41,718 bases of DNA from Nonomuraea cypriaca (GTDB lineage Bacteria > Actinomycetota > Actinomycetes > Streptosporangiales > Streptosporangiaceae). The number at the start of each line of letters is the position of its first letter. The first letter of the stretch is position 1. A program made the position numbers and the translations under genes. The notes below the pieces were generated by a model that was given only the letters and a program-made list of their open reading frames with translations, did not search any database and was not told where the DNA came from. The DNA is taken from the NCBI RefSeq assembly GCF_015645445.1, contig NZ_JADOGI010000084.1:1-41718 (forward strand), in the 5' to 3' direction. Positions 23,725 to 32,660 of the stretch are shown piece by piece.

Positions 23725-24510
23725 TCAAGTTGATACGAGGTCGATGAGGTCGGCCACGGAGTCGACGACGAGGGAGGGGCGGAAGGGGAAGCGGTCGATC
23801 TGGTCGCGCTGGGTGACACCGGTGAGGACGAGGATCGTGAAGAGCCCCGCCTCCATGCCGCACACGATGTCGGTGTCCATCCGGTCACCGATCATGGCGG
23901 TGGTCTCGCTGTGGCCCTCGATCTCGTTGAGCGCGCTGCGCATCATGCGCGGGTTGGGCTTGCCGACGAAGTAGGGCTCGACGCCGGTGGCCTTGGTGAT
24001 GAGGGCGGCGACGGCGCCGCACGCCGGGAGGGAGCCCTCGGTGGAGGGGCCGACGGGGTCGGGGTTGGTGGCGATGAACCGGGCGCCGCCCTCGATGAGC
24101 CGGATGGCGCGGGTGATCTGGGTGAAGCTGTAGGTGCGGGTCTCGCCGAGCACGACGTAGTCGGGGTCGAGGTCGGTGAGGATGTAGCCCACCTGGTGGA
24201 GCGCCGTGGTCAGCCCGGACTCGCCGATCACGTACGCCGAGCCGCCCGCGCGCTGATCGTCGAGGAACTGGGCGGTGGCCAGAGCAGAGGTCCAGATGGA
24301 GTCGGCGGGCACCGCCAGCCCGGCGCCGGCCAGGCGCACCGACAGGTCGCGCTGGGTGTAGATCGAGTTGTTCGTCAGAACCCTGAACTTCTTGCCTGAC
24401 TCGCTGAGCCGTTTGATGAATTCGTCCGCTCCGGGGATCGGCCGCCCTTCGTGGACGAGGACGCCGTCCATGTCGGACAGCCAGGAGTCGATCCGCTTAC
24501 GCTGGGTCAC
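23725..24510 (-). CDS. HAD-IIA (NagD-type) sugar/nucleotide phosphatase
   Basis: 261 residues from GTG. Motif I SDMDGVLVHEG (nucleophile Asp), motif II LTNNS, C2-type cap in the middle, Lys in YFVGKPNPRMM and motif IV MIGDRMDTDIVCGMEAG. This set and length match the NagD/AraL/UmpH group, which dephosphorylates sugar phosphates or nucleoside monophosphates in the cytoplasm. The gene is divergent from the M20 amidohydrolase (61 bp between start codons). It may detoxify sugar phosphates, but no direct tie to the nearby MurNAc locus is visible. Confidence 0.9.
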   Translation of the reverse strand: MTQRKRIDSWLSDMDGVLVHEGRPIPGADEFIKRLSESGKKFRVLTNNSIYTQRDLSVRLAGAGLAVPADSIWTSALATAQFLDDQRAGGSAYVIGESGLTTALHQVGYILTDLDPDYVVLGETRTYSFTQITRAIRLIEGGARFIATNPDPVGPSTEGSLPACGAVAALITKATGVEPYFVGKPNPRMMRSALNEIEGHSETTAMIGDRMDTDIVCGMEAGLFTILVLTGVTQRDQIDRFPFRPSLVVDSVADLIDLVST

Positions 24511-24571
24511 CCGCCCATCGTAGCGAGCGCGCCTCATCGACTTCCCGTCCGGTAGGCGCAGAATGTAATTC

Positions 24572-25768
24572 ATGTCGTTCACTGAATCCGCGCAGGACAT
24601 GCGGGACGAACTCGTTCAGCTCAGGCACTCGTTGCACACCACTCCGGAGATCGGCCTCCACCTGCCGCGCACCCAGGAGAAGGTGCTCGCGGCCCTCGAC
24701 GGGCTGCCGCTGGAGATCAAGACGGGCACGGCGCTGAGCTCCGTGACGGCCGTCCTCAGGGGCGGCCGGCCAGGCCCTGCCGTCCTGCTACGGGGCGACA
24801 TGGACGCGCTGCCGGTGACCGAGAAGAACGATCTGCCGTACCGGTCGGAGTTGCCAGGGCAGATGCACGCGTGCGGGCACGACCTGCACACCACGATGCT
24901 GGCCGGGGCGGCGCGGCTGCTCAGCGCGCGGCGGGAGGAGCTGGCCGGCGACGTCGTGTTCATGTTCCAGCCGGGTGAGGAGGGGCACGACGGCGCCAAG
25001 TTCATGATCGGCGAAGGTGTGCTGGACGCGGCGGGCGAGCGGCCCGTGGCGGCGTACGGGATGCACGTGGTCTCCTCGATGGTGCCGCCAGGCCTGTTCG
25101 CCGCGCGGCCTGGGCCGATCATGGCGGCGGCGGACGTGTTCTCCGTGACGGTGAAGGGGCGCGGCGGTCACGGCTCCACGCCGTACCTGGCGCTGGACCC
25201 GATCCAGGCCGCGGTCGAGATGGTGACGGCGCTGCAGACGATGGTGACCAGGACGTTCAACGTGTTCGACCCGGTGGTGGTGACGGTCGGCAGCTTCCAC
25301 GGCGGGACGGCGGACAACATCATCCCGGACGAGGCCAGGTTCGACGCGACCGTGCGCACGTTCAGCGAGGAGAACAGAACGCTGGTCAAGCGGCGGCTGG
25401 TGGAGGTCGTCGAGGGCGTCGCGGCGGCGCACGGGCTGCGGGCGGAGGCGTCGTTCGGGATGGGCTACCCGGTGACGGTGAACGACTCCACCGAGGCCGG
25501 CTTCGCCGAGCGGACGGCCGACGACCTGTTCGGCGCCGGACGGTATTTCGTGCTGCCGCAGCCGATCATGGGGTCGGAGGACTTCTCGTACGTGCTGGAG
25601 GCCGTGCCGGGGGCGTTCGTCTTCCTGGGGGCGTGCCCGCCCGACCGGGACCCAGCCACGGCGCCCTACAACCACTCCCCCGAGGCGCTGTTCGACGACG
25701 CGGTCCTGCCCGACGGCGCCGCCCTGTACGCCTCCCTGGCCTTCTCCCGGCTCGCCGGCGCTTCCTGA
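24572..25768 (+). CDS. M20-family amidohydrolase (N-acyl amino acid / hippurate hydrolase-like)
   Basis: 398 residues. Metal-site segments: RGDMDALPV, MHACGHDLHTTML (His99, Cys101, His103, Asp104), QPGEEG (Glu136, Glu137), GMHVVSS (His165) and a C-terminal His in YNHSPEALFDD. The dimerisation insert includes VKGRGGHGSTP. The Cys within the HACGHD motif marks the AmhX/IlvE-adjacent amidohydrolase (M20D) subgroup rather than true peptidases. It cleaves N-acyl or N-acetyl amides of amino acids, or auxin-type conjugates, in the cytoplasm. It precedes the alcohol dehydrogenase by 25 bp and may share its transcript. Confidence 0.9.
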   Translation: MSFTESAQDMRDELVQLRHSLHTTPEIGLHLPRTQEKVLAALDGLPLEIKTGTALSSVTAVLRGGRPGPAVLLRGDMDALPVTEKNDLPYRSELPGQMHACGHDLHTTMLAGAARLLSARREELAGDVVFMFQPGEEGHDGAKFMIGEGVLDAAGERPVAAYGMHVVSSMVPPGLFAARPGPIMAAADVFSVTVKGRGGHGSTPYLALDPIQAAVEMVTALQTMVTRTFNVFDPVVVTVGSFHGGTADNIIPDEARFDATVRTFSEENRTLVKRRLVEVVEGVAAAHGLRAEASFGMGYPVTVNDSTEAGFAERTADDLFGAGRYFVLPQPIMGSEDFSYVLEAVPGAFVFLGACPPDRDPATAPYNHSPEALFDDAVLPDGAALYASLAFSRLAGAS

Positions 25769-25793
25769 CGACCAGGCTGACGAGGGGGCGGCG

Positions 25794-26759
25794 ATGCGGG
25801 CGTGGGTGGTGGAGCGGCCGGGGCCGATGGCGTCCCGGCCGCTGATGGCGGTCGAGCGGGCGGTGCCGGAGCCGGGTCCCGGCGAGGTGCTCGTACGCGT
25901 GGAGGCGTGCGGCGTGTGCCGTACGGACCTGCACCTGGCCGAGGGCGACCTGCCGCCGCGGCGGCCCCGCACGACGCCGGGCCACCAGGCGGTCGGCAGG
26001 GTGGCGGGCACCGGCGAGCGGGTGGGCGTGGCCTGGTTGCGGTCCACCTGCGGGAGGTGCCGCTACTGCCGCAGGGGTATGGAGAACCTCTGCCCCGACT
26101 CCACCTACACGGGATGGGACGCGGACGGCGGGTTCGCCGAATATCTCGTCGCGCCCGCGGACTACGTCTATCCGCTGCCCGAGGAGGTGCCGGCCGAGCG
26201 GCTGGCGCCGCTCCTGTGCGCGGGGATCATCGGCTACCGCGCGCTGGCGCGGTGCGACCTGCCGCCGGGCGGGCGGCTGGGGATCTACGGCTTCGGTGCC
26301 TCGGCGCATCTGACCGCGCAGGCCGCCATCGCCCAGGGCGCCACCGTGCACGTCGTCACCAGGTCCCACACCGCCAGGGAGCTGGCGCTGGAGCTGGGCG
26401 CGGCCTCGGCGGGCGACCGGCCGCCTGAGCCGCTGGACTCGGCGATCCTGTTCGCGCCGGTCGGCACACTGGTGCCGCCCGCGCTCGAGGCCCTGGACCG
26501 GGGCGGGACGCTGGCGATCGCGGGGATCCACCTGACCGATATCCCCGAGCTGGACTACGACCGGCACCTTTTCCAGGAGCGGACCCTGCGCAGCGTGACG
26601 GCCAACACGAGGGCGGACGGGCGGGCCTATCTGGAGCTCGCAGCCGCGCATCCGCCGCGCGTGACGACTCAGCTTCATCCCTTCACGGAGGCCGACCGGG
26701 CGCTCTCGGACCTGGCCGCCGGCCGGGTCAACGGCGCTGCGGTGCTGGTCATGGCTTAA
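25794..26759 (+). CDS. Zinc-dependent alcohol dehydrogenase (MDR family)
   Basis: 321 residues. Catalytic Cys42 in ACGVCRTDLH and His64 in GHQAVGRV, with Gln where the family usually has Glu (GHE). The structural zinc Cys set is complete: Cys86, Cys89, Cys92 and Cys100 (CGRCRYCRRGMENLC). Third catalytic Cys likely in PLLCAGIIGYRAL. Rossmann motif GIYGFGASAHL. The overall pattern resembles the short AdhA-like group of actinobacteria. Substrate (aldehyde/alcohol) unknown. Lies 25 bp after the M20 gene on the same strand. Confidence 0.9.
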   Translation: MRAWVVERPGPMASRPLMAVERAVPEPGPGEVLVRVEACGVCRTDLHLAEGDLPPRRPRTTPGHQAVGRVAGTGERVGVAWLRSTCGRCRYCRRGMENLCPDSTYTGWDADGGFAEYLVAPADYVYPLPEEVPAERLAPLLCAGIIGYRALARCDLPPGGRLGIYGFGASAHLTAQAAIAQGATVHVVTRSHTARELALELGAASAGDRPPEPLDSAILFAPVGTLVPPALEALDRGGTLAIAGIHLTDIPELDYDRHLFQERTLRSVTANTRADGRAYLELAAAHPPRVTTQLHPFTEADRALSDLAAGRVNGAAVLVMA

Positions 26760-26766
26760 TTTACAG

Positions 26767-26796
26767 TTGGTGGCGCTTAGCATCACTACGTACACT
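26767..26796 (+). promoter_or_regulatory. Candidate upstream promoter of the importer operon
   Basis: TTGGTG (26767-26772), 18-bp spacer, TACACT (26791-26796); the RNA would start near 26803, inside the 15-bp operator-like element at 26799-26813, the layout expected for repression. Confidence 0.4.
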
Positions 26797-26798
26797 CA

Positions 26799-26813
26799 TG
26801 AAGGAAAGTTACA
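26799..26813. promoter_or_regulatory. RpiR/MurR-like operator candidate, copy 1
   Basis: TGAAGGAAAGTTACA, of the form TGAAR-N5-TTACA, matching the copy between namZ and murQ (34715-34729) in all fixed positions. The spacing and ends resemble RpiR-family sites such as TGTAA-N5-TTACA. Confidence 0.5.
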
Positions 26814-26838
26814 TTAGCTTCACAACCTGTGGAGATTA

Positions 26839-26867
26839 TTGACGCTGGCCTGGCGCGATCGTAGTGT
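26839..26867 (+). promoter_or_regulatory. Candidate downstream promoter of the importer operon
   Basis: TTGACG (26839-26844), 17-bp spacer, TAGTGT (26862-26867), 53 bp before the binding-protein ATG. This is the better consensus match of the two promoters proposed here. Confidence 0.6.
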
Positions 26868-26920
26868 CCGGTCAACTCCCTACAGATCCTCTCGAGGTCC
26901 GACATCCCCCGGAGCGGCAA

Positions 26921-28744
26921 ATGAAGCGACTGGCAGCGGTAGTGGCCCTGCTGGGCCTGGCCACCGCGACTGCGGCATGCAGTGGTGGTGCCACCAACCA
27001 GCCCGGCGGCTCGAGCGGCGGTGGCGGCGGGCTCTTCACCACGATCGACGTGGCCCGGCCCGGCCTCGACCCGAGCGGGCCGGCCAACCCCTGGGCTCCC
27101 AAGGGCAACTCCTACCTCGGTTACAACGGGATGAAGCTGGGCTGGGTCAAGAACCACGTGACCGATCCCAACCAGTTCTACCCCGGCATCGCGGCGAGCT
27201 GGGACATCGCGCCCGACAACTCCTCGGTGACCCTCCATCTGCAGCCGAACGGCAAGTGGTCCGACGGCAAGCCGGTGACGGCAGAGGACGTCAGGCTCTC
27301 CATCGGCCTCGCCTACACCACCGGCAGCACCGCGTTCGCGCTGACGCCGGGCGCGGCCGGCGCGGCGGCCGACGTGGAGGTCGTGGACGACAAGACGGTC
27401 AAGGTCACCCAGGACATGACCAACCCGAGCTCCAAGTTCGCGCGCGGCGTGATCGACAACTGGGTCGTTCCCGCGCACGTCTGGGGCAGCCTGCTGCCCG
27501 CCGACTTCTGGGACAAGCTGAAGACCTCCAGGGGCACCGGCGAGGCCGCCGACAAGGCCCGCGAGGAGATCCTCGCCATCGGCCAGAAGGTGCTCGCCTT
27601 CGCTCCGCCGAAGGACGTCTCGGCCGGCCCGTTCACCCTGGAGCGGGTGAACCCGGGCGAGGCGCTGCTGCTGAAGAACAAGAACTTCTACAACGCCGCG
27701 AACGTCGCGCCCGACCAGGTCAAGTTCCTCAACTTCAGCGGCAACGAGCAGATCTGGAACTACCTGAGCGCCGGCAAGCTCGACCACTCCGGCTTCGTCG
27801 CCGCACCCACCGACGTGATGAACCGGATCAAGCAGGCCCCCGGCTCCCAGCTGATCACGGGCTTCTCCCCGGTCGCCGTCGGCATGGCGTTCAACCAGTC
27901 GAAGAAGCCGTACGACAACGTGCACGTGCGCCGCGGTCTGGCCCACCTGATCGACCGCGCCCAGGTGACCAAGGTCGCCTCACCCGAGGGCGGCACCCCG
28001 GCCGTGACGACGTCCGGCATCCACCAGAAGCCCGCGCAGGAGTGGATCGGCTCCGAGCTGTCGAGCCTGGACCCGTACGCGTTCGACGTGGCCAAGGCCG
28101 AGGCGGAGTTCAAGGAGGCCGGCCTGCAGAAGAAGGACGGCAAGTGGGCGATGGCCGACGGCTCACCGTGGAAGGTGACCATGCAGGCGCCGTCCGGCTT
28201 CTCCGACTGGATCTCCGCGCAGGAGAACATCAAGAGCCAGCTCATCGAGAACGGCGTGGACGCCGAGGTCGTGACCGTGGCGGACTACCCGATCTACCTT
28301 GAGGAGCTCGCGGCGGGCAAGTACGACGTCGGCTTCTGGCTGATGGCGCTCGGCCCGGCGCCGTACGACATCTTCCAGCGCCTCTACGGCACCTCCAACG
28401 GCTGGACCAACGTCGCCGGCCAGGTCAAGCACAGCGCACCTGGCAAGAGCGGCAACTGGATGGGCAGCGCGGAGGAGATCGACGTCGAGGGCGTCGGCAA
28501 GATCAACCCGGGTGAGCTCACCGCGAAGCTCAACGCGGCCGGTCCCGAGGAGGCCAAGCCGATCATGGCGCAGCTCGCCAAGGCGGCCAACCAGGACCTC
28601 CCGGTCATCCAGCTGTGGGACTACGTGAACACCCAGTTCACCAACACCAGCCGGTTCACCGGCTGGCCCGCGCAGGACAGCGACCTGCTGCGCCTGCCCG
28701 CCGGGGTCTGGATCCAGCTCGGCATGGTCAAGAAGAAGCAGTAG
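26921..28744 (+). CDS. Family 5 solute-binding lipoprotein of peptide-type ABC importer
   Basis: 607 residues; GGAG precedes ATG 26921 (an in-frame upstream ATG would bury the signal). Signal sequence MKRLAAVVALLGLATATAAC, with Cys20 as the lipid-anchored residue, followed by a Gly/Ser tether. The mature protein has family 5 features: FYPGIAASWDIAPDNSSVTL, WSDGKPVTAEDVRLSI and a C-terminal PVIQLWDYVN segment. It captures oligopeptides, or in this context muropeptide or MurNAc-containing ligands, outside the membrane. First gene of the five-gene importer operon; the ligand is inferred from the downstream MurNAc genes. Confidence 0.92.
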   Translation: MKRLAAVVALLGLATATAACSGGATNQPGGSSGGGGGLFTTIDVARPGLDPSGPANPWAPKGNSYLGYNGMKLGWVKNHVTDPNQFYPGIAASWDIAPDNSSVTLHLQPNGKWSDGKPVTAEDVRLSIGLAYTTGSTAFALTPGAAGAAADVEVVDDKTVKVTQDMTNPSSKFARGVIDNWVVPAHVWGSLLPADFWDKLKTSRGTGEAADKAREEILAIGQKVLAFAPPKDVSAGPFTLERVNPGEALLLKNKNFYNAANVAPDQVKFLNFSGNEQIWNYLSAGKLDHSGFVAAPTDVMNRIKQAPGSQLITGFSPVAVGMAFNQSKKPYDNVHVRRGLAHLIDRAQVTKVASPEGGTPAVTTSGIHQKPAQEWIGSELSSLDPYAFDVAKAEAEFKEAGLQKKDGKWAMADGSPWKVTMQAPSGFSDWISAQENIKSQLIENGVDAEVVTVADYPIYLEELAAGKYDVGFWLMALGPAPYDIFQRLYGTSNGWTNVAGQVKHSAPGKSGNWMGSAEEIDVEGVGKINPGELTAKLNAAGPEEAKPIMAQLAKAANQDLPVIQLWDYVNTQFTNTSRFTGWPAQDSDLLRLPAGVWIQLGMVKKKQ

Positions 28745-28755
28745 AGAAAGAGCCT

Positions 28756-29766
28756 ATGACGGTCATCGCACGGCGACTCGCGGGCCACCTGGCCCGCGGG
28801 GTCGTCATGATCCTGGTCGTCGCGACGATCAGTTTCTTCATCGTCAGGAGCATCCCCGGCGACCCGGTCGCGGCCAACGTGCAGAAGCTGATCCAGATGG
28901 GCATGGATCCGCAGGCGGCCGAGCAGGCGACCCGCGTGCTGTACGGCTTCCAGCCCAAGGGCTCGCTGTGGGAGCAGTACATCGACTACATCTCGGGGCT
29001 GTTCACCTTCGATCTCGGGCAGTCGGTCACCCACGCCGGCGCGCCCGTCACCCAGGTGCTGGGTGAAGCGGCCAAGTGGACCGTTCTACCTGTCCTGGCC
29101 GGGACGCTGCTGAGCTTCCTGGTCGGGATCATCATGGGCGTCTACGCGGCCATCAAGCGCTCGGGCAAGCTCGGCGACGTCCTCGCCATCTCCGGCTCGC
29201 TGCTGCACGGCGTGCCGCAGTACGTCCTGGGCCTGCTGCTGAGCGCGATCTTCGCGACGCTGATCCCGATCCTGCCGGCCGACGGCCCGGTGGACATCCT
29301 GTTCGAGCCCGGGTTCAACGCCGGTTACATCGCCTCGCTGTTCGATCACGCGGTGCTGCCGGTGGCGACGTACGCGCTGGCCGCGTACGGCGGGTGGATC
29401 CTGGCGATGAAGTCCAGCGTGGTCACGGTGCTCGGCGACGACTTCATCCTGGCCGCGGAGCTGCGCGGGATGAAGCGCTCGATCATCTTCAGGTACATCG
29501 CGCGCAACGCCATCCTGCCGCTGTTCACGATCCTGGCGCTGTCGCTCGGCCTGCTGCTGGGCGGCGCGGTGTTCATCGAGCGGATCTTCAACTATCCGGG
29601 GCTCGGGCTGCTGCTCATCGACAGCATCACGATGCGCGACTACGCGCTGATGGGCGGGGCGTTCCTGCTGATCACCGCCGCCATCATCGTGGCGAACATC
29701 GTCGCGGACCTGTTCTACAGCGTCATCGACCCACGAGTTCGCAGCGGGGAGGAGGTGTCCTCATGA
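28756..29766 (+). CDS. DppB/OppB-type ABC permease
   Basis: 336 residues; GAAAGAG lies before ATG 28756. Six TM helices expected: N-terminal helix with GVVMILVVATISFFIVRSIP, periplasmic loop, then the BPD_transp_1 core. The EAA-type coupling segment is AAELRGMKRSIIFRYIARNA. It follows the binding protein by 11 bp and its stop overlaps the start of the second permease by 4 bp. Forms the heterodimeric channel with that permease. Confidence 0.93.
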   Translation: MTVIARRLAGHLARGVVMILVVATISFFIVRSIPGDPVAANVQKLIQMGMDPQAAEQATRVLYGFQPKGSLWEQYIDYISGLFTFDLGQSVTHAGAPVTQVLGEAAKWTVLPVLAGTLLSFLVGIIMGVYAAIKRSGKLGDVLAISGSLLHGVPQYVLGLLLSAIFATLIPILPADGPVDILFEPGFNAGYIASLFDHAVLPVATYALAAYGGWILAMKSSVVTVLGDDFILAAELRGMKRSIIFRYIARNAILPLFTILALSLGLLLGGAVFIERIFNYPGLGLLLIDSITMRDYALMGGAFLLITAAIIVANIVADLFYSVIDPRVRSGEEVSS

Positions 29767-30662
29767 GCGTTCTGCTGGAGGGTTCCTCGACGAGCGCCGC
29801 CATGCGCCGCAACTTCTGGACGGGCGTGTGGCGGGTGATGAGGCGCAAGCCCACCCGCTTGGTGGGCGCCGTGCTCATGCTCGGCTTCGTCTTCATGGGC
29901 CTGTTCGGGCCGCTGTTCTATCCGGACCCGCTGCCGCGCGATCCCGGCCAGCTCACCCGGCCGCCGAGCTGGCAGCACTGGCTGGGCACCGACGACCAGG
30001 GCAGGGACGTGATCGCCCTGGTGGTCACCGGTTCCCGCTACGTGCTGCTGGCCGCCCTGGTCACCGCCGTCATCACGGTGGTGCTCGGCACCGGCATCGG
30101 GCTGTTCTCCGGCTTCAAGCGGGGGCGCTGGGACACGGTGCTCATGCGGTTCACCGACATGAAGCTGACCATCCCGGGGCTGCCGCTGCTGCTGGTGCTC
30201 TCGACAGTGTGGAAGTTCAACAGCGCCGTGCAGATGGGCCTGGTGCTGGGGCTGCTCAGCTGGGGCGGCGTGGCGCGGGCTGTGCGGTCGCAGACGCTGT
30301 CGCTGCGCGAGCGGGGGTTCATCGAGGCGGCGCGCGGGCTCGGACTGTCCACGACGCACATCGTGGGCAAGGAACTGCTGCCGAGCATGGCGCCGTACAT
30401 CGCGATGAACATGCTCATCGCGATCACCGGCGGCGTCTACTCGCAGGTCGGCCTGTTCTTCCTGGGCGTGCTGCCGTACGAGTCGAACAACTGGGGCCAG
30501 ATGCTCAACACGGCCGTGTTCCGCTCCGGCGCCCTGACCATTCCGAGCGCGCTCGGCTTCCTGCTGGGGCCGCTGCTGGCGATCCTGCTGCTGACGCTGG
30601 CCATCGTGCTCGTGGTGGACGCCATGGACGAGATCTTCAACCCCCGGCTGCGCGAGGAGTAG
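29763..30662 (+). CDS. DppC/OppC-type ABC permease
   Basis: 299 residues. N-terminal cytoplasmic tail and TM helix (GAVLMLGFVFMGLFGPLFYP), then HWLGTDDQGRDVIALVV, the family hallmark (LGTDxxGRD). The coupling segment EAARGLGLSTTHIVGKELLP is clear. Membrane partner of the upstream permease; coupled by 4-bp overlap. Confidence 0.94.
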   Translation: MSVLLEGSSTSAAMRRNFWTGVWRVMRRKPTRLVGAVLMLGFVFMGLFGPLFYPDPLPRDPGQLTRPPSWQHWLGTDDQGRDVIALVVTGSRYVLLAALVTAVITVVLGTGIGLFSGFKRGRWDTVLMRFTDMKLTIPGLPLLLVLSTVWKFNSAVQMGLVLGLLSWGGVARAVRSQTLSLRERGFIEAARGLGLSTTHIVGKELLPSMAPYIAMNMLIAITGGVYSQVGLFFLGVLPYESNNWGQMLNTAVFRSGALTIPSALGFLLGPLLAILLLTLAIVLVVDAMDEIFNPRLREE

Positions 30663-30666
30663 CAAC

Positions 30667-31653
30667 GTGGCAGAGCAAGCGCCGGGAGTGCGCATCGACG
30701 GCCTCACGGTCGTCTACAAGACCCCCGCGGGCGAGCTGCCCGCCGTAAGGGACGTCACCCTGACGCTGGAGCCCGGCACGATCACCGGCATCGTCGGCGA
30801 GTCCGGCTCCGGCAAGTCGACGCTGGCGCTGTCGCTGCTCAACGCGGTGCAGCCGCCCGGCAGGATCGCCGCGGGCACCGTCGAGATCGACGGGCTCGGT
30901 GACATGGCCCGCTTCCGTGGCGAGCAACTGCGCAAGGCCCGCGGCAAGCACGTCGGATACGTCTTCCAGGCGGCCCAGAACTCCCTCAACCCGCTCAAGA
31001 CGGTCGGCAAGCAGCTGCTCGACCTGGGCCGCTCGCACGGCGTGGAGGATCTGCGCGGCCTGGTGCGCGAGGCCAAGGAGCTGCTCGGCCGGATGGGCCT
31101 CGACGGGGCCAGGGTGCTCGACTCGCACCAGCACGAGCTGTCCGGCGGCATGCGCCAGCGGGTCGGCATCATGCTGGCGCTGGTGCTCAACGCCCATCTC
31201 GTGGTGCTGGACGAGCCGACGACCGCGCTGGACATGATCACGCAGGCGAACATCCTGAAGATCGTCCGCGCGGTGCACGCGGAGCGCGGCCTGACCACGC
31301 TGGTCATCACGCACGACATCGGCGTGGTGGCCGAGGTCGCCGACCGGCTGGCCGTCATGTACGGCGGGCGGCTGGTCGAGCAGGGCCCGACCAGGGAGGT
31401 GCTGGGCGCGCCGCGGCACCCGTACACCAAGGGACTCATCAAGGCCATTCCGCGGCTCGTCGGCGACATCGCGGAGGCGCAGGCGCTGCCGGGACGGCCG
31501 CCGACGCTGGCGACCGTGCCGAAGGAGGGCTGCGTGTTCAGGGAGCGCTGCGCGCTGCGCATGGACGTGTGCGACACGGTGGACCCCGAGGCCGTCTCGC
31601 ATGGAACCAGGCTGGTGGCCTGCCACGCCGTGACCGTGAAGGAGCACGCGTGA
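30667..31653 (+). CDS. DppD/OppD-type ABC ATPase
   Basis: 328 residues from GTG. Walker A GESGSGKS, Q-loop YVFQAAQNSLNPL, signature LSGGMRQRVGIMLAL, Walker B LVVLDEPTTALD, switch ITHDIGVV. The C-terminal oligopeptide/dipeptide extension contains a Cys pair segment GCVFRERCALRMDVC, as in OppD/DppD proteins that carry an iron-sulfur cluster. Its stop overlaps the next ATPase's GTG. Confidence 0.95.
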   Translation: MAEQAPGVRIDGLTVVYKTPAGELPAVRDVTLTLEPGTITGIVGESGSGKSTLALSLLNAVQPPGRIAAGTVEIDGLGDMARFRGEQLRKARGKHVGYVFQAAQNSLNPLKTVGKQLLDLGRSHGVEDLRGLVREAKELLGRMGLDGARVLDSHQHELSGGMRQRVGIMLALVLNAHLVVLDEPTTALDMITQANILKIVRAVHAERGLTTLVITHDIGVVAEVADRLAVMYGGRLVEQGPTREVLGAPRHPYTKGLIKAIPRLVGDIAEAQALPGRPPTLATVPKEGCVFRERCALRMDVCDTVDPEAVSHGTRLVACHAVTVKEHA

Positions 31654-32660
31654 TCAACGGAACCGGCGTCGTCAAGACGTACAAGCAGCGCGGCAAGGTG
31701 CTCGGCGCGCGGGAGGTGCGGGCGCTGCGCGGCGTGGACTTCTCGATCCCGAAGGGCGGGGCCGCCTCGTTCATCGGCGAGTCCGGGTGTGGCAAGACCA
31801 CGCTGGGGCGGATCATCGCGGGGCTGGAGACGTACGACGAGGGTGAGATCGCCATCGACGGCGTCGCCATGTCGTCGCTCAAGCCCAAGCAGCGCCAGCC
31901 GCACTTCCGCAAGATCCAGATGATCCACCAGGACCCCTACTCGGCGCTCAACCCGACCAGGACCGTCCACCAGACGCTGCACGCGCCGCTGAGCCTGCGG
32001 GCCGGGCAGACCGGGCGCTCGAAGTCGTGGATCGAGGAGCGGGCGGCCGAGGTGCTGTCGCTGGTGGGGCTGGATCCCGGCTCGGTGCTGGCGCGCTACC
32101 CGCACCAGCTGTCCGGCGGCATGCGGCAGCGGGTGGTCATCGCCCGCGCGCTGACCGTCGACCCGGAGATGCTGGTCGCGGACGAGGCCGTCTCGATGAT
32201 CGACGTGTCGCTCCGGCTCGGCATCCTGGCGCTGCTGAAGGACCTGCGCGAGCGGCTCGGGGTGAGCGTGCTGTTCATCACGCACGACGTGGCCACGGCC
32301 CGCTACATCGGCGACGACGGCGAGCTGTACGTCATCTACCGCGGCCAGGTGATCGAGCGCGGCGCGGTGGACACGATCATCGCCGACCCCGTGCACCCGT
32401 ACACGCAGTCGCTGCTGTCGGCCATCCCCGTGCTGCACGGGCTGGAGCAGCCGGGCGAGCACCCCGTGACGCCGCTGGAGCCCCTGGACCAGGACCAGTC
32501 CGAGGAGGGCTGCCTGTTCGCCGGCCGCTGCCCGTTCCGGGGCGAGCGGTGCACGAGCGAGCGGCCGCTGCTGCAGGTGGCCGACGGCCTGCCGCAGGAG
32601 CACGCGTGCTTCTACCCCGAGCGCCGCAGCGTGATCGCCCGGCCGATGAGCGAGGTGTGA
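31650..32660 (+). CDS. DppF/OppF-type ABC ATPase
   Basis: 336 residues from GTG 31650, with AGGAG upstream and GTGA overlap with the previous gene. Walker A GESGCGKT, Q-loop IHQDPYSALNP, signature LSGGMRQRVVIA, Walker B MLVADEAVSMID, switch ITHDVATA. The usual Walker B DEPVS reads DEAVS here. C-terminal Cys-rich OppF tail (EEGCLFAGRCPFRGERC). Pairs with the preceding ATPase to drive uptake; its TGA overlaps the GNAT start. Confidence 0.94.
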   Translation: MINGTGVVKTYKQRGKVLGAREVRALRGVDFSIPKGGAASFIGESGCGKTTLGRIIAGLETYDEGEIAIDGVAMSSLKPKQRQPHFRKIQMIHQDPYSALNPTRTVHQTLHAPLSLRAGQTGRSKSWIEERAAEVLSLVGLDPGSVLARYPHQLSGGMRQRVVIARALTVDPEMLVADEAVSMIDVSLRLGILALLKDLRERLGVSVLFITHDVATARYIGDDGELYVIYRGQVIERGAVDTIIADPVHPYTQSLLSAIPVLHGLEQPGEHPVTPLEPLDQDQSEEGCLFAGRCPFRGERCTSERPLLQVADGLPQEHACFYPERRSVIARPMSEV